The notes under the pieces were generated by a model that worked only from the letters and a program-made list of their open reading frames with translations, did not search any database and was not told the DNA's origin. A program made the position numbers and the translations under genes. From NCBI GenBank assembly GCA_944324365.1, contig CALUWA010000001.1, positions 243,707 through 307,706 of the forward strand: a stretch of 64,000 nucleotides of DNA, read 5' to 3'. Of this stretch, positions 18,483-26,099 are shown piece after piece (the stretch's first letter is position 1; each line of letters opens with the position of its first letter). Source of the stretch: Candidatus Gastranaerophilales bacterium. GTDB taxonomy: Bacteria; Cyanobacteriota; Vampirovibrionia; Gastranaerophilales; Gastranaerophilaceae.

Positions 18483-18502
18483 CAGGGAAAAGGAGTATAG
18501 TT

Positions 18503-19744
18503 ATGGGACAAACTTTGGCAGAAAAGATTATATCAAAACATGCAGGGCATGACGTAAAAGCAGGAGAACTTGTTATAGCTGATGTAGATGTTACGGCTGT
18601 ACAGGATGGTACAGGCCCGCTTACTGTTCAGGAATTTAAGAAACTCGGTATCCCAAAACTGAAAAATCCTGAAAGAAGTATTCTTTTTATTGACCACGCT
18701 TCACCAAGCCCGCGCAAAGAGCTGTCAAATACCCACACTGTACTCAGAGAATTTTCAAAAGAATACGGAGCTGTTTTATCCGATGTTGGAGCTGGAGTTT
18801 GCCACCAAAGATTAATCGAAACTTTTGTAAACCCGGGAGAAATCCTTGTCGGTGCAGATTCTCACACCTGTACTTCGGGTGCATTAGGTGCATTTGCAAC
18901 GGGAATGGGCTCAACGGATATTGCTGTTGCAATGGCTCTCGGCAAAACATGGCTTAAAGTTCCGTCAACTTTCAAAATAGAAGTAAGCGGCAAATTTAAA
19001 AAAGGAATTTGCTCTAAAGATTTAATGCTTTATCTTATCGGTCTGATAGGAGCAGATGGTGCCACATACAAAGCTTTGGAATTTTGCGGTGATACGATTG
19101 ACAATATGTCAATGTCAGAAAGGTTTACTCTTGCCAATATGGCCGTTGAAGCAGGGGCAAAATGCGGATTATTTGTTGCTGATGAAAAAACGAAAGCATT
19201 CTTAAAATCACGCGGAAGGGAAGATAAATTTGTCTCAATCAGACCTGATGCCGATGCAGTTTATGAAAGAGTTATAAAAATTAATGCAGAAGATGTTCCG
19301 CACACAGTTTCCTGCCCGCATACCGTAGATAACACAAAAACAGTTGACGAATTGAAAGACGTAAAAGTTGACCAGGTATTTATCGGAACATGCACAAACG
19401 GAAGAATAGAGGATTTGCGGATTGCTGCCGAAATTTTGGATGGGAAAACGGTCAACCCTGATGTGCGTCTGCTCATCTGCCCGGCATCAAAAGATGTATA
19501 TCTGCAAGCTCTTGATGAAGGTTTGATAACAACTTTTGTAAAAGCAAACGCGGCAATATTACCTCCGGGATGCGGGCCTTGTGTAGGGGTTCATGCCGGA
19601 ACTCTTGCTGACGGGGAAGTTTGCCTTGCAACCCAAAACAGAAACTTCCAGGGCAGAATGGGGAATACAAAAGGATTTATATATCTGGCATCACCTTATG
19701 TTGCAGCTTATACGGCACTGAGAGGATACATTTGTGCCGAATAA
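18503..19744 (+). CDS. leuC: 3-isopropylmalate dehydratase large subunit (LeuC/HacA family)
   Basis: The 413-residue length and sequence fit the shorter LeuC type (archaeal/thermophile style). The enzyme isomerises 2- to 3-isopropylmalate in leucine synthesis with a [4Fe-4S] cluster; ligands are the Cys of GTCTNGR (~residue 298) and of PPGCGPCVG (~355-361). Other signatures are ADSHTCTSGALGAF (~118-131). RBS AAGGAG is at the right spacing. The small subunit gene leuD usually follows, but here the next gene is a sigma factor, so the partner must be elsewhere. A homoaconitase-like activity cannot be excluded from sequence alone. Confidence 0.88.
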   Translation: MGQTLAEKIISKHAGHDVKAGELVIADVDVTAVQDGTGPLTVQEFKKLGIPKLKNPERSILFIDHASPSPRKELSNTHTVLREFSKEYGAVLSDVGAGVCHQRLIETFVNPGEILVGADSHTCTSGALGAFATGMGSTDIAVAMALGKTWLKVPSTFKIEVSGKFKKGICSKDLMLYLIGLIGADGATYKALEFCGDTIDNMSMSERFTLANMAVEAGAKCGLFVADEKTKAFLKSRGREDKFVSIRPDADAVYERVIKINAEDVPHTVSCPHTVDNTKTVDELKDVKVDQVFIGTCTNGRIEDLRIAAEILDGKTVNPDVRLLICPASKDVYLQALDEGLITTFVKANAAILPPGCGPCVGVHAGTLADGEVCLATQNRNFQGRMGNTKGFIYLASPYVAAYTALRGYICAE

Positions 19745-19809
19745 ATTAAAATTCTGCATAAGATAAAATAATCCATATATTTTATAGTTAAGCATAAACA
19801 ATTATTGAT

Positions 19810-19843
19810 AAATCTCCTTATTATGTAAATAAGGAGATTTTTG
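19810..19843 (+). promoter_or_regulatory. Hairpin enclosing the sigma-factor ribosome site
   Basis: AAATCTCCTTATT (19810-19822) and AATAAGGAGATTT (19828-19840) form a perfect 13-bp stem with a 5-nt loop. The AAGGAG ribosome site for the ATG at 19846 lies fully inside the right arm. A TTTTT run follows, so it can also act as terminator for leuC. Both functions together would give conditional expression of the sigma factor. Confidence 0.65.
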
Positions 19844-19845
19844 CC

Positions 19846-20445
19846 ATGTCATCTTCTAAGCTGCAATACAAAAAAATGACTTTGGAAGAACTTGTTGTCC
19901 TGGCACAGCAGGACGACTTTAAAGCGCTTGAAGAATTGATAAGACAGGAGCAGAAAAGTATTTTTGCTACATTTTCATACCTTGCCAAAAAGCGTGAAAA
20001 TATAGCAGATTTGACGCAAGAGGCATTACTAAGGGTTACCAAAAACATAAAAAACCTTAAAAATCCGAAAAACTTTAAAAGCTGGCTTAACCAAATCGTA
20101 ACAAATCTTTTTTACGACGAGCTAAGAAAAGCCGCCCGAAAACCCGACATTGTATCAATGGATGATGAGATGGACGATGATACAAAATTTACTCTGAAAT
20201 CAATTCTTACAGATAAAAAATGTAAGCCACCGGAAAAATGTATATCAGCGGAATTGGAAGAAATCATTAAAGAACAAATACGAAATCTTCCGGATCAATT
20301 CCGAATTGCCATAGTCCTAAGAGAGCTTCAAGGACTTTCTTATGAAGAAATTGCACAGGCAACAAACGTTAATGTAGGAACAGTGAAATCCCGCATATCA
20401 CGAGCCAGAATAAAATTACAAAATGAACTGAGAACCTACATATAG
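19846..20445 (+). CDS. ECF-type RNA polymerase sigma factor
   Basis: This 199-residue sigma-70 family protein has region 2 with NIADLTQEALLRVTKNIKNL (-10 recognition, residues ~46-65) and FKSWLNQIVTNLFYDELRK (~76-94), a linker, and region 4 with LPDQFRIAIVLRELQGLSYE and the helix-turn-helix IAQATNVNVGTVKSRISRAR (~167-186). Region 3 is absent, typical for ECF factors. It is followed 11 bp later by a zinc-finger anti-sigma gene, a standard pairing. The stress or signal is unknown. Its ribosome site is buried in a 13-bp hairpin. Confidence 0.92.
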   Translation: MSSSKLQYKKMTLEELVVLAQQDDFKALEELIRQEQKSIFATFSYLAKKRENIADLTQEALLRVTKNIKNLKNPKNFKSWLNQIVTNLFYDELRKAARKPDIVSMDDEMDDDTKFTLKSILTDKKCKPPEKCISAELEEIIKEQIRNLPDQFRIAIVLRELQGLSYEEIAQATNVNVGTVKSRISRARIKLQNELRTYI

Positions 20446-20456
20446 AAAGGATTAAT

Positions 20457-21008
20457 ATGCAAGAACTAAACTGTAACCAGGTTATAACCCTTTTAACATT
20501 CTATATCGAAAATAAATTAAGCAGAAAACTTACGGCAAATGTTGAATACCATCTCAGCATCTGCCCGAGATGCCGTGAAAAATATATCAAACTAAAGAAA
20601 ATACTTCAGAACTTTAACGATATGAAAGAAAAAATAAATTCAGATTCCCCGGAATATATTGAAGAAGAATACAACACACCGCAATACAAAGTGTTTAAAG
20701 AAAATTTATCGGCCTATGTAGACAACGAACTCAGCAGCGACGACAATATCAGGATTAAAAAGATTGCAATCGCCAACCCGCTTGCCAGAAAAGATCTGGA
20801 GAATGTCTATTCGTTTAAGCAGCTTCTTCAATCCTCTTTTAACCGAACAAAAAACAATATGAAAAACGACTATACATCAAAAATTCTTAACAAACTATCT
20901 ATTCCGAATGAACTGGATAATGATGACTCATTTGAAAGAATAATAACGATTTTCGCCTGTATAATGATATTCATACTGGCAGGAATATTAAATCTGCTAA
21001 ACTTTTAA
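20457..21008 (+). CDS. Putative zinc-finger transmembrane anti-sigma factor
   Basis: The N-terminus carries the zf-HC2 (ZAS) pattern Cys6, His32-x3-Cys36-x2-Cys39 (YHLSICPRC), which in this family wraps around region 2 and 4 of the partner sigma factor. One transmembrane helix lies at the C-terminus (IITIFACIMIFILAGILNLL). A second helical segment with Tyr-x-Asp-Asn-Glu-Leu (residues ~95-100) resembles another ZAS-like repeat without cysteines. RBS AAAGGA lies before the ATG. The last 12 bp overlap the convergent gene. Unlike many anti-sigma proteins, it has almost no periplasmic domain, so sensing is probably in the membrane or cytoplasm. Confidence 0.82.
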   Translation: MQELNCNQVITLLTFYIENKLSRKLTANVEYHLSICPRCREKYIKLKKILQNFNDMKEKINSDSPEYIEEEYNTPQYKVFKENLSAYVDNELSSDDNIRIKKIAIANPLARKDLENVYSFKQLLQSSFNRTKNNMKNDYTSKILNKLSIPNELDNDDSFERIITIFACIMIFILAGILNLLNF

Positions 21009-21656
21009 ATTACCGGTATAAGGCTTTGATGCCGCAAGCTTTTGATAATTAGCGAAAGAAAGTTTTGACATCGGAGCCGGCAGTTTCTGATTATTTTCAG
21101 AATAAGTCATAAACTGTTTTTGTTTCTTTGCGGCATAATAATTTCTAAAAACAGGAGTAATCAGGTTGCTGGATAATATTGAACCAACAAGCCCGGTAAT
21201 AACTTCAACACCGTTATTAAAAGGCTTATATGTATTTTCTACGGCACTTTTATAATCATCCAACTTTGTTATATTGAAATCCCAATCCCCAGCATAAATT
21301 TTATCCTTTGCGCGTTCAGCACCTTTTTTTAATACAAGACCGCGCTCTTCAAGCAATTTAGTTATTGCCGGAGTCCGTAATTTAGCACTGCTTGTAAGCT
21401 TCTTTCCAAAAGATTTCATACTGTTTGTTACTGCATAAAAAGAAACACAGTTCACAACCGCATCCGCAAACTCTTGCGGAATAAGAAACATTTTTTCTTT
21501 CTTCGAAATTTTATCATTAATTGCTATAGCAAAAATCTGCGCGGCAGAAGATAAGAACCAGCCGATAACACCTGTATGCACAAGCATATTTCCGGGATCC
21601 TTACTGTATTTTTCATATATATGTGATTTGGTTAACCACTTGAAAGGAGCTATCAT
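20997..21656 (-). CDS. Hypothetical membrane protein, second of a coupled pair
   Basis: No family was recognised. The 219-residue protein has hydrophobic stretches at residues ~25-48 (LVHTGVIGWFLSSAAQIFAI), ~65-80 (FADAVVNCVSFYAV) and ~165-190 (VITGLVGSILSSNLITPV), separated by basic helical segments. The start overlaps the stop of the preceding gene (ATGA), so both are translationally coupled. It is similar in style to the proteins at 21653-22228, 30754-32916 and 62185-62868: basic, glycine-containing membrane proteins without signal peptides. Confidence 0.6.
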   Translation of the reverse strand: MIAPFKWLTKSHIYEKYSKDPGNMLVHTGVIGWFLSSAAQIFAIAINDKISKKEKMFLIPQEFADAVVNCVSFYAVTNSMKSFGKKLTSSAKLRTPAITKLLEERGLVLKKGAERAKDKIYAGDWDFNITKLDDYKSAVENTYKPFNNGVEVITGLVGSILSSNLITPVFRNYYAAKKQKQFMTYSENNQKLPAPMSKLSFANYQKLAASKPYTGNLKV

Positions 21657-22228
21657 TGTTTAATCTCTCCTTTCTGTTCAGTTTTTTGCTGATGAGCAAT
21701 AAATTTATTCGTTAAGAATTTGGTAAGCGGAGCATCAATTAAGAAGTTGGTAAATACCATAGCAACCAAAGACCAAATTGTACCCATGGCATTTCTGTAT
21801 TGATCCAGTGCATCCATATCGTTCGGATCCATATTCTTAGGAGTAAGCCATGTCATCATCTTTTTAGCAAAAGGTTTTGCATCCTTAGGAACCTCGCTAA
21901 AAGGTTTTGAAAATGCCTTTATACCCTTTATAAATCCATATCTTAAAGCAAACCCCGTTGCGGTACCGGCAATAATTTTAGCACAGGTACGTGCAACTGA
22001 AACTTTTCGGGTCTTATCATCCACATGCTTATTTTTCCAGTCAATATAAGGCTGCATAACAATTGCGGTAGCGCCAAGTATCAAACGCTGCTGCGGGGAA
22101 GTCCATTTCCGGCCGATATAAGCGACTCCGTTTATGATATTATCTTTTTTCACAACAACAGACGGCATACGATTGTATGCTGATTTAACCGATTTACCTA
22201 TTGAAGATATAAAGTTAACTGATACCAT
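21653..22228 (-). CDS. Hypothetical membrane protein, first of a coupled pair
   Basis: I prefer the ATG at 22228 (MVSVNFISSIGKSVKSAYNR) because TAGGA lies just upstream; an alternative start 9 codons earlier has none. The 191-residue product has hydrophobic segments around residues 50-65 (RLILGATAIVMQPYI), 80-100 (CAKIIAGTATGFALRYGFI) and 150-170 (IWSLVAMVFTNFLIDAPL). It ends with a polar tail. No known domain was identified. Its gene overlaps the next by 4 bp, so the products may form a complex. Confidence 0.6.
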   Translation of the reverse strand: MVSVNFISSIGKSVKSAYNRMPSVVVKKDNIINGVAYIGRKWTSPQQRLILGATAIVMQPYIDWKNKHVDDKTRKVSVARTCAKIIAGTATGFALRYGFIKGIKAFSKPFSEVPKDAKPFAKKMMTWLTPKNMDPNDMDALDQYRNAMGTIWSLVAMVFTNFLIDAPLTKFLTNKFIAHQQKTEQKGEIKQ

Positions 22229-22362
22229 ATTCCTACCCACTGCAATAAAGCACATAAAGACTGAAAATTGCCCTTATAACGGGGTATATTAACAAATATT
22301 TACAAAAGCTTTATTGAGGTACAAGTAAATATAGCATATATTTTTTATGTTGTAAAGAACTG

Positions 22363-23598
22363 TTATAAAATAGAACCCTTTGGCACCACGGTTATACCGT
22401 TAGGCGAAACATGGAAGCCGCGTCTTAAATCTTCTTCCCTGTCATATCCTATGCGCGTATTTGGCGGAATAACAACGTTTTTGTCTATTATTGCACGTTT
22501 AATTCGAGAATATCTTCCGACAGATACGTCTTCCATCAAAATACTTTCATATACCTGAGAATAACTGTTTACTCTAACTTTTGGAGAAAGCACACATTTT
22601 GAAATACTGCCTCCTGATACAATACAGCCTTCCGACACCATGGAATTTGTAGCCATACCGACTCTGTCACCTTCCTGCCATATAAACTTTGCAGGAGGGT
22701 AATTATAGTTAAACGTTCTTATAGGCCACTCTTTAGAATAGAGATTAAGTTCCGGATTGGCCGTTAATAAATCCATATTTGCCTGCCAATAGGCATCAAT
22801 ACTTCCTACATCTCTCCAGTAGCCGCGTTCTGCATCGGTTATACCCGGGAACTCATTATCCGCAAAATTATAAATATAAATATTCTTTCCTTCCTGCAAA
22901 AGCATAGGAATTACGTTTTTGCCAAAGTCATGACTTGAACCGGCAGTTTGCACATCTTCATTCAACGCAACAAGGAGCGTATCTTTGTCAAAAATATAAT
23001 TTCCCATAGAGGCAAGACACATCTTATCATTACCCGGGATAGTTTTAGGCGGGGTTTGCGGTTTTTCAACAAAATTAACAAGCCGCCAGTTATCATCAAC
23101 TTCGATAATCCCAAATTCTGAAGCTTCTTCTATAGGAATCGGAATAGCAGAAATTGTCAAATCAGCATTTTTGGCCTTATGATAATCAAGCATTTGAGAA
23201 ACATCCATTTTATAGATATGATCTCCCCCAAAAATACAAACATAATCCGGATCTTCATCAGTAATGTGAAAAACATTTTGATATATGGCATCTGCAGTAC
23301 CTCTATACCAGTCCTGCCCTGTTCTCATCTGAGCAGGCGCCAAATCAACATACTGATTTAAAAACGGAGATAGCGCCCAGCCTCTTGTAATATGTTTATT
23401 CAAAGAATCGGATTTATATTGAGTTAAGACCTTAATCTTAAAGAATCCGGAATTTATAAAGTTATTCAAAACAAAATCAATAATTCTGTACCTTCCTGCA
23501 AACGGCACAGCAGGTTTTGCCCTGTCTTTTGTTAAAGGCAAAAGTCTTTTTCCCTCTCCGCCGGCAAGTATCATAACCAAAGCATCATCTACAGACAT
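22363..23598 (-). CDS. glgC: Glucose-1-phosphate adenylyltransferase
   Basis: GlgC makes ADP-glucose from glucose-1-phosphate and ATP, the committed step of glycogen synthesis. The 411-residue protein has the N-terminal nucleotide-binding motif [20 protein letters not shown] (residues ~9-28), [10 protein letters not shown] (~124-133, with catalytic Asp), GTADAIYQN, and the SEFGIIEVD and FVEKP segments that contact sugar phosphate. A C-terminal left-handed beta-helix follows ([18 protein letters not shown]). RBS GAGAGGGAT precedes ATG. It pairs functionally with glgA at 15719, which is transcribed from another operon. Confidence 0.95.
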   Translation of the reverse strand: MSVDDALVMILAGGEGKRLLPLTKDRAKPAVPFAGRYRIIDFVLNNFINSGFFKIKVLTQYKSDSLNKHITRGWALSPFLNQYVDLAPAQMRTGQDWYRGTADAIYQNVFHITDEDPDYVCIFGGDHIYKMDVSQMLDYHKAKNADLTISAIPIPIEEASEFGIIEVDDNWRLVNFVEKPQTPPKTIPGNDKMCLASMGNYIFDKDTLLVALNEDVQTAGSSHDFGKNVIPMLLQEGKNIYIYNFADNEFPGITDAERGYWRDVGSIDAYWQANMDLLTANPELNLYSKEWPIRTFNYNYPPAKFIWQEGDRVGMATNSMVSEGCIVSGGSISKCVLSPKVRVNSYSQVYESILMEDVSVGRYSRIKRAIIDKNVVIPPNTRIGYDREEDLRRGFHVSPNGITVVPKGSIL

Positions 23599-23700
23599 TT
23601 CTATCCCTCTCTATATAAACTATATAGCAATTATACACCAAATCCGGGGTTTTAAAAAGTTGTTAAATATTGTAAAAATAAATCTAAAATTCAGACAATT

Positions 23701-23728
23701 TTTACATACCAAAATTACTTTATATAAG
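23701..23728 (+). promoter_or_regulatory. Promoter candidate upstream of HD-GYP gene
   Basis: TTTACA (23701-23706), 16 bp, TATAAG (23723-23728). Downstream at 23735-23762 is AGTGTAAAAATTTGGTGTG, closely similar to a segment at 62152-62172 upstream of another gene. Confidence 0.4.
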
Positions 23729-23762
23729 AGTAGTGTAAGTGTAAAAATTTGGTGTGTAAATA

Positions 23763-24554
23763 GTGGGAATAAATTTCAGCCGCATATCATTTTTAAGCAA
23801 AACTGCCCCGAATAAAGCTGTCGACAACAGACAGCCCTATAGCAGCCTGCCAAATCAAAATCTGAATAATGACAGATTTGAAAGCAATTCTCCGGCGAAA
23901 TATACATCAGAAATAATGATAAGAAAACTTGCAAATTCAAACCCGAGAATAGGACAGATTCTTGCAAGCGTTAATACTCCGTTTATCATAAATATGGACG
24001 GATTGAACGGAGTTCTTTCAAAGCATTCGGCAGACACAAGCAAAATTGCGGAAGGTATCGTAAACAACCTGCCGTTCAGCCTTAAACAAAAAGCGGATTT
24101 AAATTCTGTAAAAACCGCAGCATATCTTCACGATATAGGAAAAGTATTTATTCCCAATGAAATCCTTAATAAAACGTCTAAACTCACGGAGAAAGAAACC
24201 GAAATTATGCATAAACACTCAGAACTTGGCTATGAGTTACTAAAAAACACCAATCTTAACCCAAAAGTCCTGCATCTGATTAAGCACCATCACCAAAATG
24301 CACAAAAAAGCGGCTATCCAAAAACTGACAAAAACTTCTTCGCCGATTTGGATTTACAAATATTATCCATGGCAGATAAATATTCAGCCTTGACAGAAAA
24401 TCGTCCGTACAAGCCGGCTCTGAATCGCGAAGAAGCTTTGACAATTATAAGAAACGATGTACGTGAAGGAAAGCTAAATCCGCTTGTTTACAACGCTTTA
24501 GTCCTTTACACAGACGAATGCGCATTGAATTTAGCCGCAAAAATTAATTCTTAA
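23763..24554 (+). CDS. HD-GYP domain protein
   Basis: This 263-residue protein has an HD phosphohydrolase core with AAYLHDIGKVFIP (HD at ~123-124), HSELGYELL (~152-160), the HH pair and GYP signature in HHHQNAQKSGYP (~175-186), and MADKYSALTENRPYK (~205-219). HD-GYP enzymes typically hydrolyse cyclic di-GMP. The usual HHExxDGxGYP has drifted (HHHQNAQKSGYP), losing the acidic residues, so activity or nucleotide preference may differ. The first ~85 residues are polar and unordered with no sensor domain. The start is GTG at 23763 with no good ribosome site. Confidence 0.8.
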   Translation: MGINFSRISFLSKTAPNKAVDNRQPYSSLPNQNLNNDRFESNSPAKYTSEIMIRKLANSNPRIGQILASVNTPFIINMDGLNGVLSKHSADTSKIAEGIVNNLPFSLKQKADLNSVKTAAYLHDIGKVFIPNEILNKTSKLTEKETEIMHKHSELGYELLKNTNLNPKVLHLIKHHHQNAQKSGYPKTDKNFFADLDLQILSMADKYSALTENRPYKPALNREEALTIIRNDVREGKLNPLVYNALVLYTDECALNLAAKINS

Positions 24555-24636
24555 TTTTTGTTAAATATTTGCCGCAATCAGATGACAAAAATTCTCAATT
24601 GGCATATCATTAAGAAAAATAGCAGGAGGAAGTTTA

Positions 24637-25116
24637 GTGATTGAAGAACTTATAGAAAAAAAATCCGGTTTTGACTTAACCTCAAAAAGTGTTTTATCAA
24701 ATCAGGAAGATTCATTTACTTCCCGCTCTCACGCGGCACTTTTGGCTAAGAATTTTATACCGAATTCTCACAAAAGAATTGCCAATAACTACATTGTTAT
24801 TAAACGGATTTACAAGTTCCAGGCAGTACAAAGCCGAATCACACAATCTGAAAAAGAACTTCTCTTAAAATATGATTTCAATACGCTTGAATTTACCACT
24901 GCCAAGCAGATGTATGAAGAACTTGCACTGCTTCAAAAATGGTCATCATCACCAAATCTCCAGCTTAAAGCTGATGCGGATAAAATTATAGAAATTAGGG
25001 CAAAAGAATTAAAATTTATAGATGCAAACTGCTACGCAACAATATCTAACGAAATTTACAAAGGATATATTGCACTTTCACATTATTTTGAAGAAATAAG
25101 CAAGTTCAAAAATTAA
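24637..25116 (+). CDS. Hypothetical helical protein
   Basis: No family was recognised. The GTG start at 24637 is supported by AGGAGG (24624-24629) 7 nt upstream. The 159-residue product is almost entirely alpha-helical and charged (LKYDFNTLEFTTAKQMYEEL, LQLKADADKIIEIRAKELKF), soluble, without cysteines clusters or signal peptide. It follows the HD-GYP gene by 82 bp on the same strand and may be in its transcript. The gene is followed by a repeat island. Confidence 0.55.
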   Translation: MIEELIEKKSGFDLTSKSVLSNQEDSFTSRSHAALLAKNFIPNSHKRIANNYIVIKRIYKFQAVQSRITQSEKELLLKYDFNTLEFTTAKQMYEELALLQKWSSSPNLQLKADADKIIEIRAKELKFIDANCYATISNEIYKGYIALSHYFEEISKFKN

Positions 25117-25490
25117 ACATCATTACTTTTTCACACTTTCAAACGATTCTCTTTTACCAATTCGTCATTGCGGATTTTCGATATGGTACTTCACGTCATT
25201 CTGAGGGCAAAGCCCGAAGAATCTCGGTGCCTAGGCACGACTTTATAACGCGTTTTGGATTATTGGCGGTTTGCTTTGTAGGAATAACACCATACGTCAT
25301 TGCGAGGAGCCTGCGACGAAGCAATCCATAGATCGCGGACAGGCTTAGCCTTCCGCGATGACAGGTGACTGACTGGACACACTAAAAACTGTCATCGCGC
25401 ACTCCGTTACGCGATCTTTTTCCCTGGATTGCTTCGCTTACGCTCGCAATGACAAGAAATATATGATTGGCAACAATTTGAATGGTAAAT
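25117..25490. repeat. Gene-free repeat island
   Basis: The island contains two repeat families. 25194-25285 (from CATTCTGAGGGC to CTTTGTAGGA) resembles 33152-33262. 25296-25453 is one copy of the ~158-bp palindromic element. No open frame with a ribosome site was seen. Confidence 0.85.
25296..25453 (+). repeat. 158-bp palindromic dispersed element, copy 1
   Basis: It begins GTCATTGCGAGGAGC and ends CTCGCAATGAC, so the outer arms are inverted repeats. Inside are the pairs ATCGCGGA/TCCGCGAT and TCATCGCGCACTCCG/GCGATC. Other copies lie at about 63283-63424 (same orientation, 5' end truncated) and 33272-33430 (opposite orientation, inside a coding frame). Confidence 0.88.
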
Positions 25491-25522
25491 AAAAATCCCG
25501 GCTAATGAAGCCGGGATTTTTA
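25491..25522. terminator. Bidirectional terminator
   Basis: AAAAATCCCGGCT and AGCCGGGATTTTT form a perfect 13-bp stem with a 5-nt loop, giving T-runs on both strands. It lies 13 bp beyond the apt stop on the minus strand. Confidence 0.88.
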
Positions 25523-25534
25523 TTACTTAATAAC

Positions 25535-26065
25535 TTAATATTTAAGCATTGATACAATCTTGCCGCAATCTTTTAGCTTTTCACGTCCTTTTAAATCTTC
25601 AAGTTCAATTAAAAAACCGATGCCGACAAGATTTGCACCCGTCTTTTTAACAAGCTTGCAGGCAGCTTCTGCGGTTCCGCCAGTTGCAAGCAAATCATCC
25701 ACAACCAAAACATTATCGCCGGGGCCAAAAGCATCCTTATGAATTTCGATTTTATCCGTACCGTATTCAAGCTGATATTCCTGTGAAATTGTTTCGGCAG
25801 GCAGCTTGTTCGGCTTTCTGACAGGAACAAACCCGGCATTCATTTTATATGCCATCGGCATTCCAAATATAAATCCGCGGCTCTCTATGCCAGCTATATA
25901 ATCAATTTTCACATCTCTAAACTGCTCGCAAAGATAATCGATAATAACTTTTAAAGTTTCAGAATCTTTGATTGCTGTTGTTATATCCCTGAATAAAATT
26001 CCTTTCTTTGGGAAATCCTGTACATCTCTGATTTTTGCTTTTACATTATCAACAGTGTTAATCAT
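25535..26065 (-). CDS. apt: Adenine phosphoribosyltransferase
   Basis: This 176-residue protein salvages adenine to AMP with PRPP. It has FPKKGILFRDIT (residues ~18-29), the base-side IAGIESRGFIFG (~57-68), VRKPNKLP and the PRPP loop VLVVDDLLATGGTAEA (~118-133). Length is normal (170-180). An upstream GGAG lies 10 nt from the ATG. The glycosyltransferase gene ends 35 bp upstream on the same strand, so co-transcription is possible. Confidence 0.95.
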   Translation of the reverse strand: MINTVDNVKAKIRDVQDFPKKGILFRDITTAIKDSETLKVIIDYLCEQFRDVKIDYIAGIESRGFIFGMPMAYKMNAGFVPVRKPNKLPAETISQEYQLEYGTDKIEIHKDAFGPGDNVLVVDDLLATGGTAEAACKLVKKTGANLVGIGFLIELEDLKGREKLKDCGKIVSMLKY

Positions 26066-26099
26066 TTAAAAATCTCCATTCTATTCTTACTTTTAATAA

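Larger units (their letters stand above)
17644..18502. repeat. 859-bp gene-free gap filled with dispersed repeats
   Basis: The gap is GC-richer than its surroundings and is made of three repeat blocks. 17721-17820 matches 63180-63279. 17980-18060 carries the inverted pair of CATTCTGAGGGC-type sequence found at 25194 and 33152. 18085-18435 matches parts of the elements at 40267-40751 and 63440-63797. Reading frames here (17711-17985 minus, 18097-18436 plus) are open only because the repeats lack stop codons in some frames; I do not consider them genes. Confidence 0.85.

Noticed and set aside
25296..25453. Possible CRISPR-like spacing or structured RNA gene
   Set aside because: Only one unit is present per site, no direct-repeat/spacer periodicity; better explained as a palindromic dispersed element.
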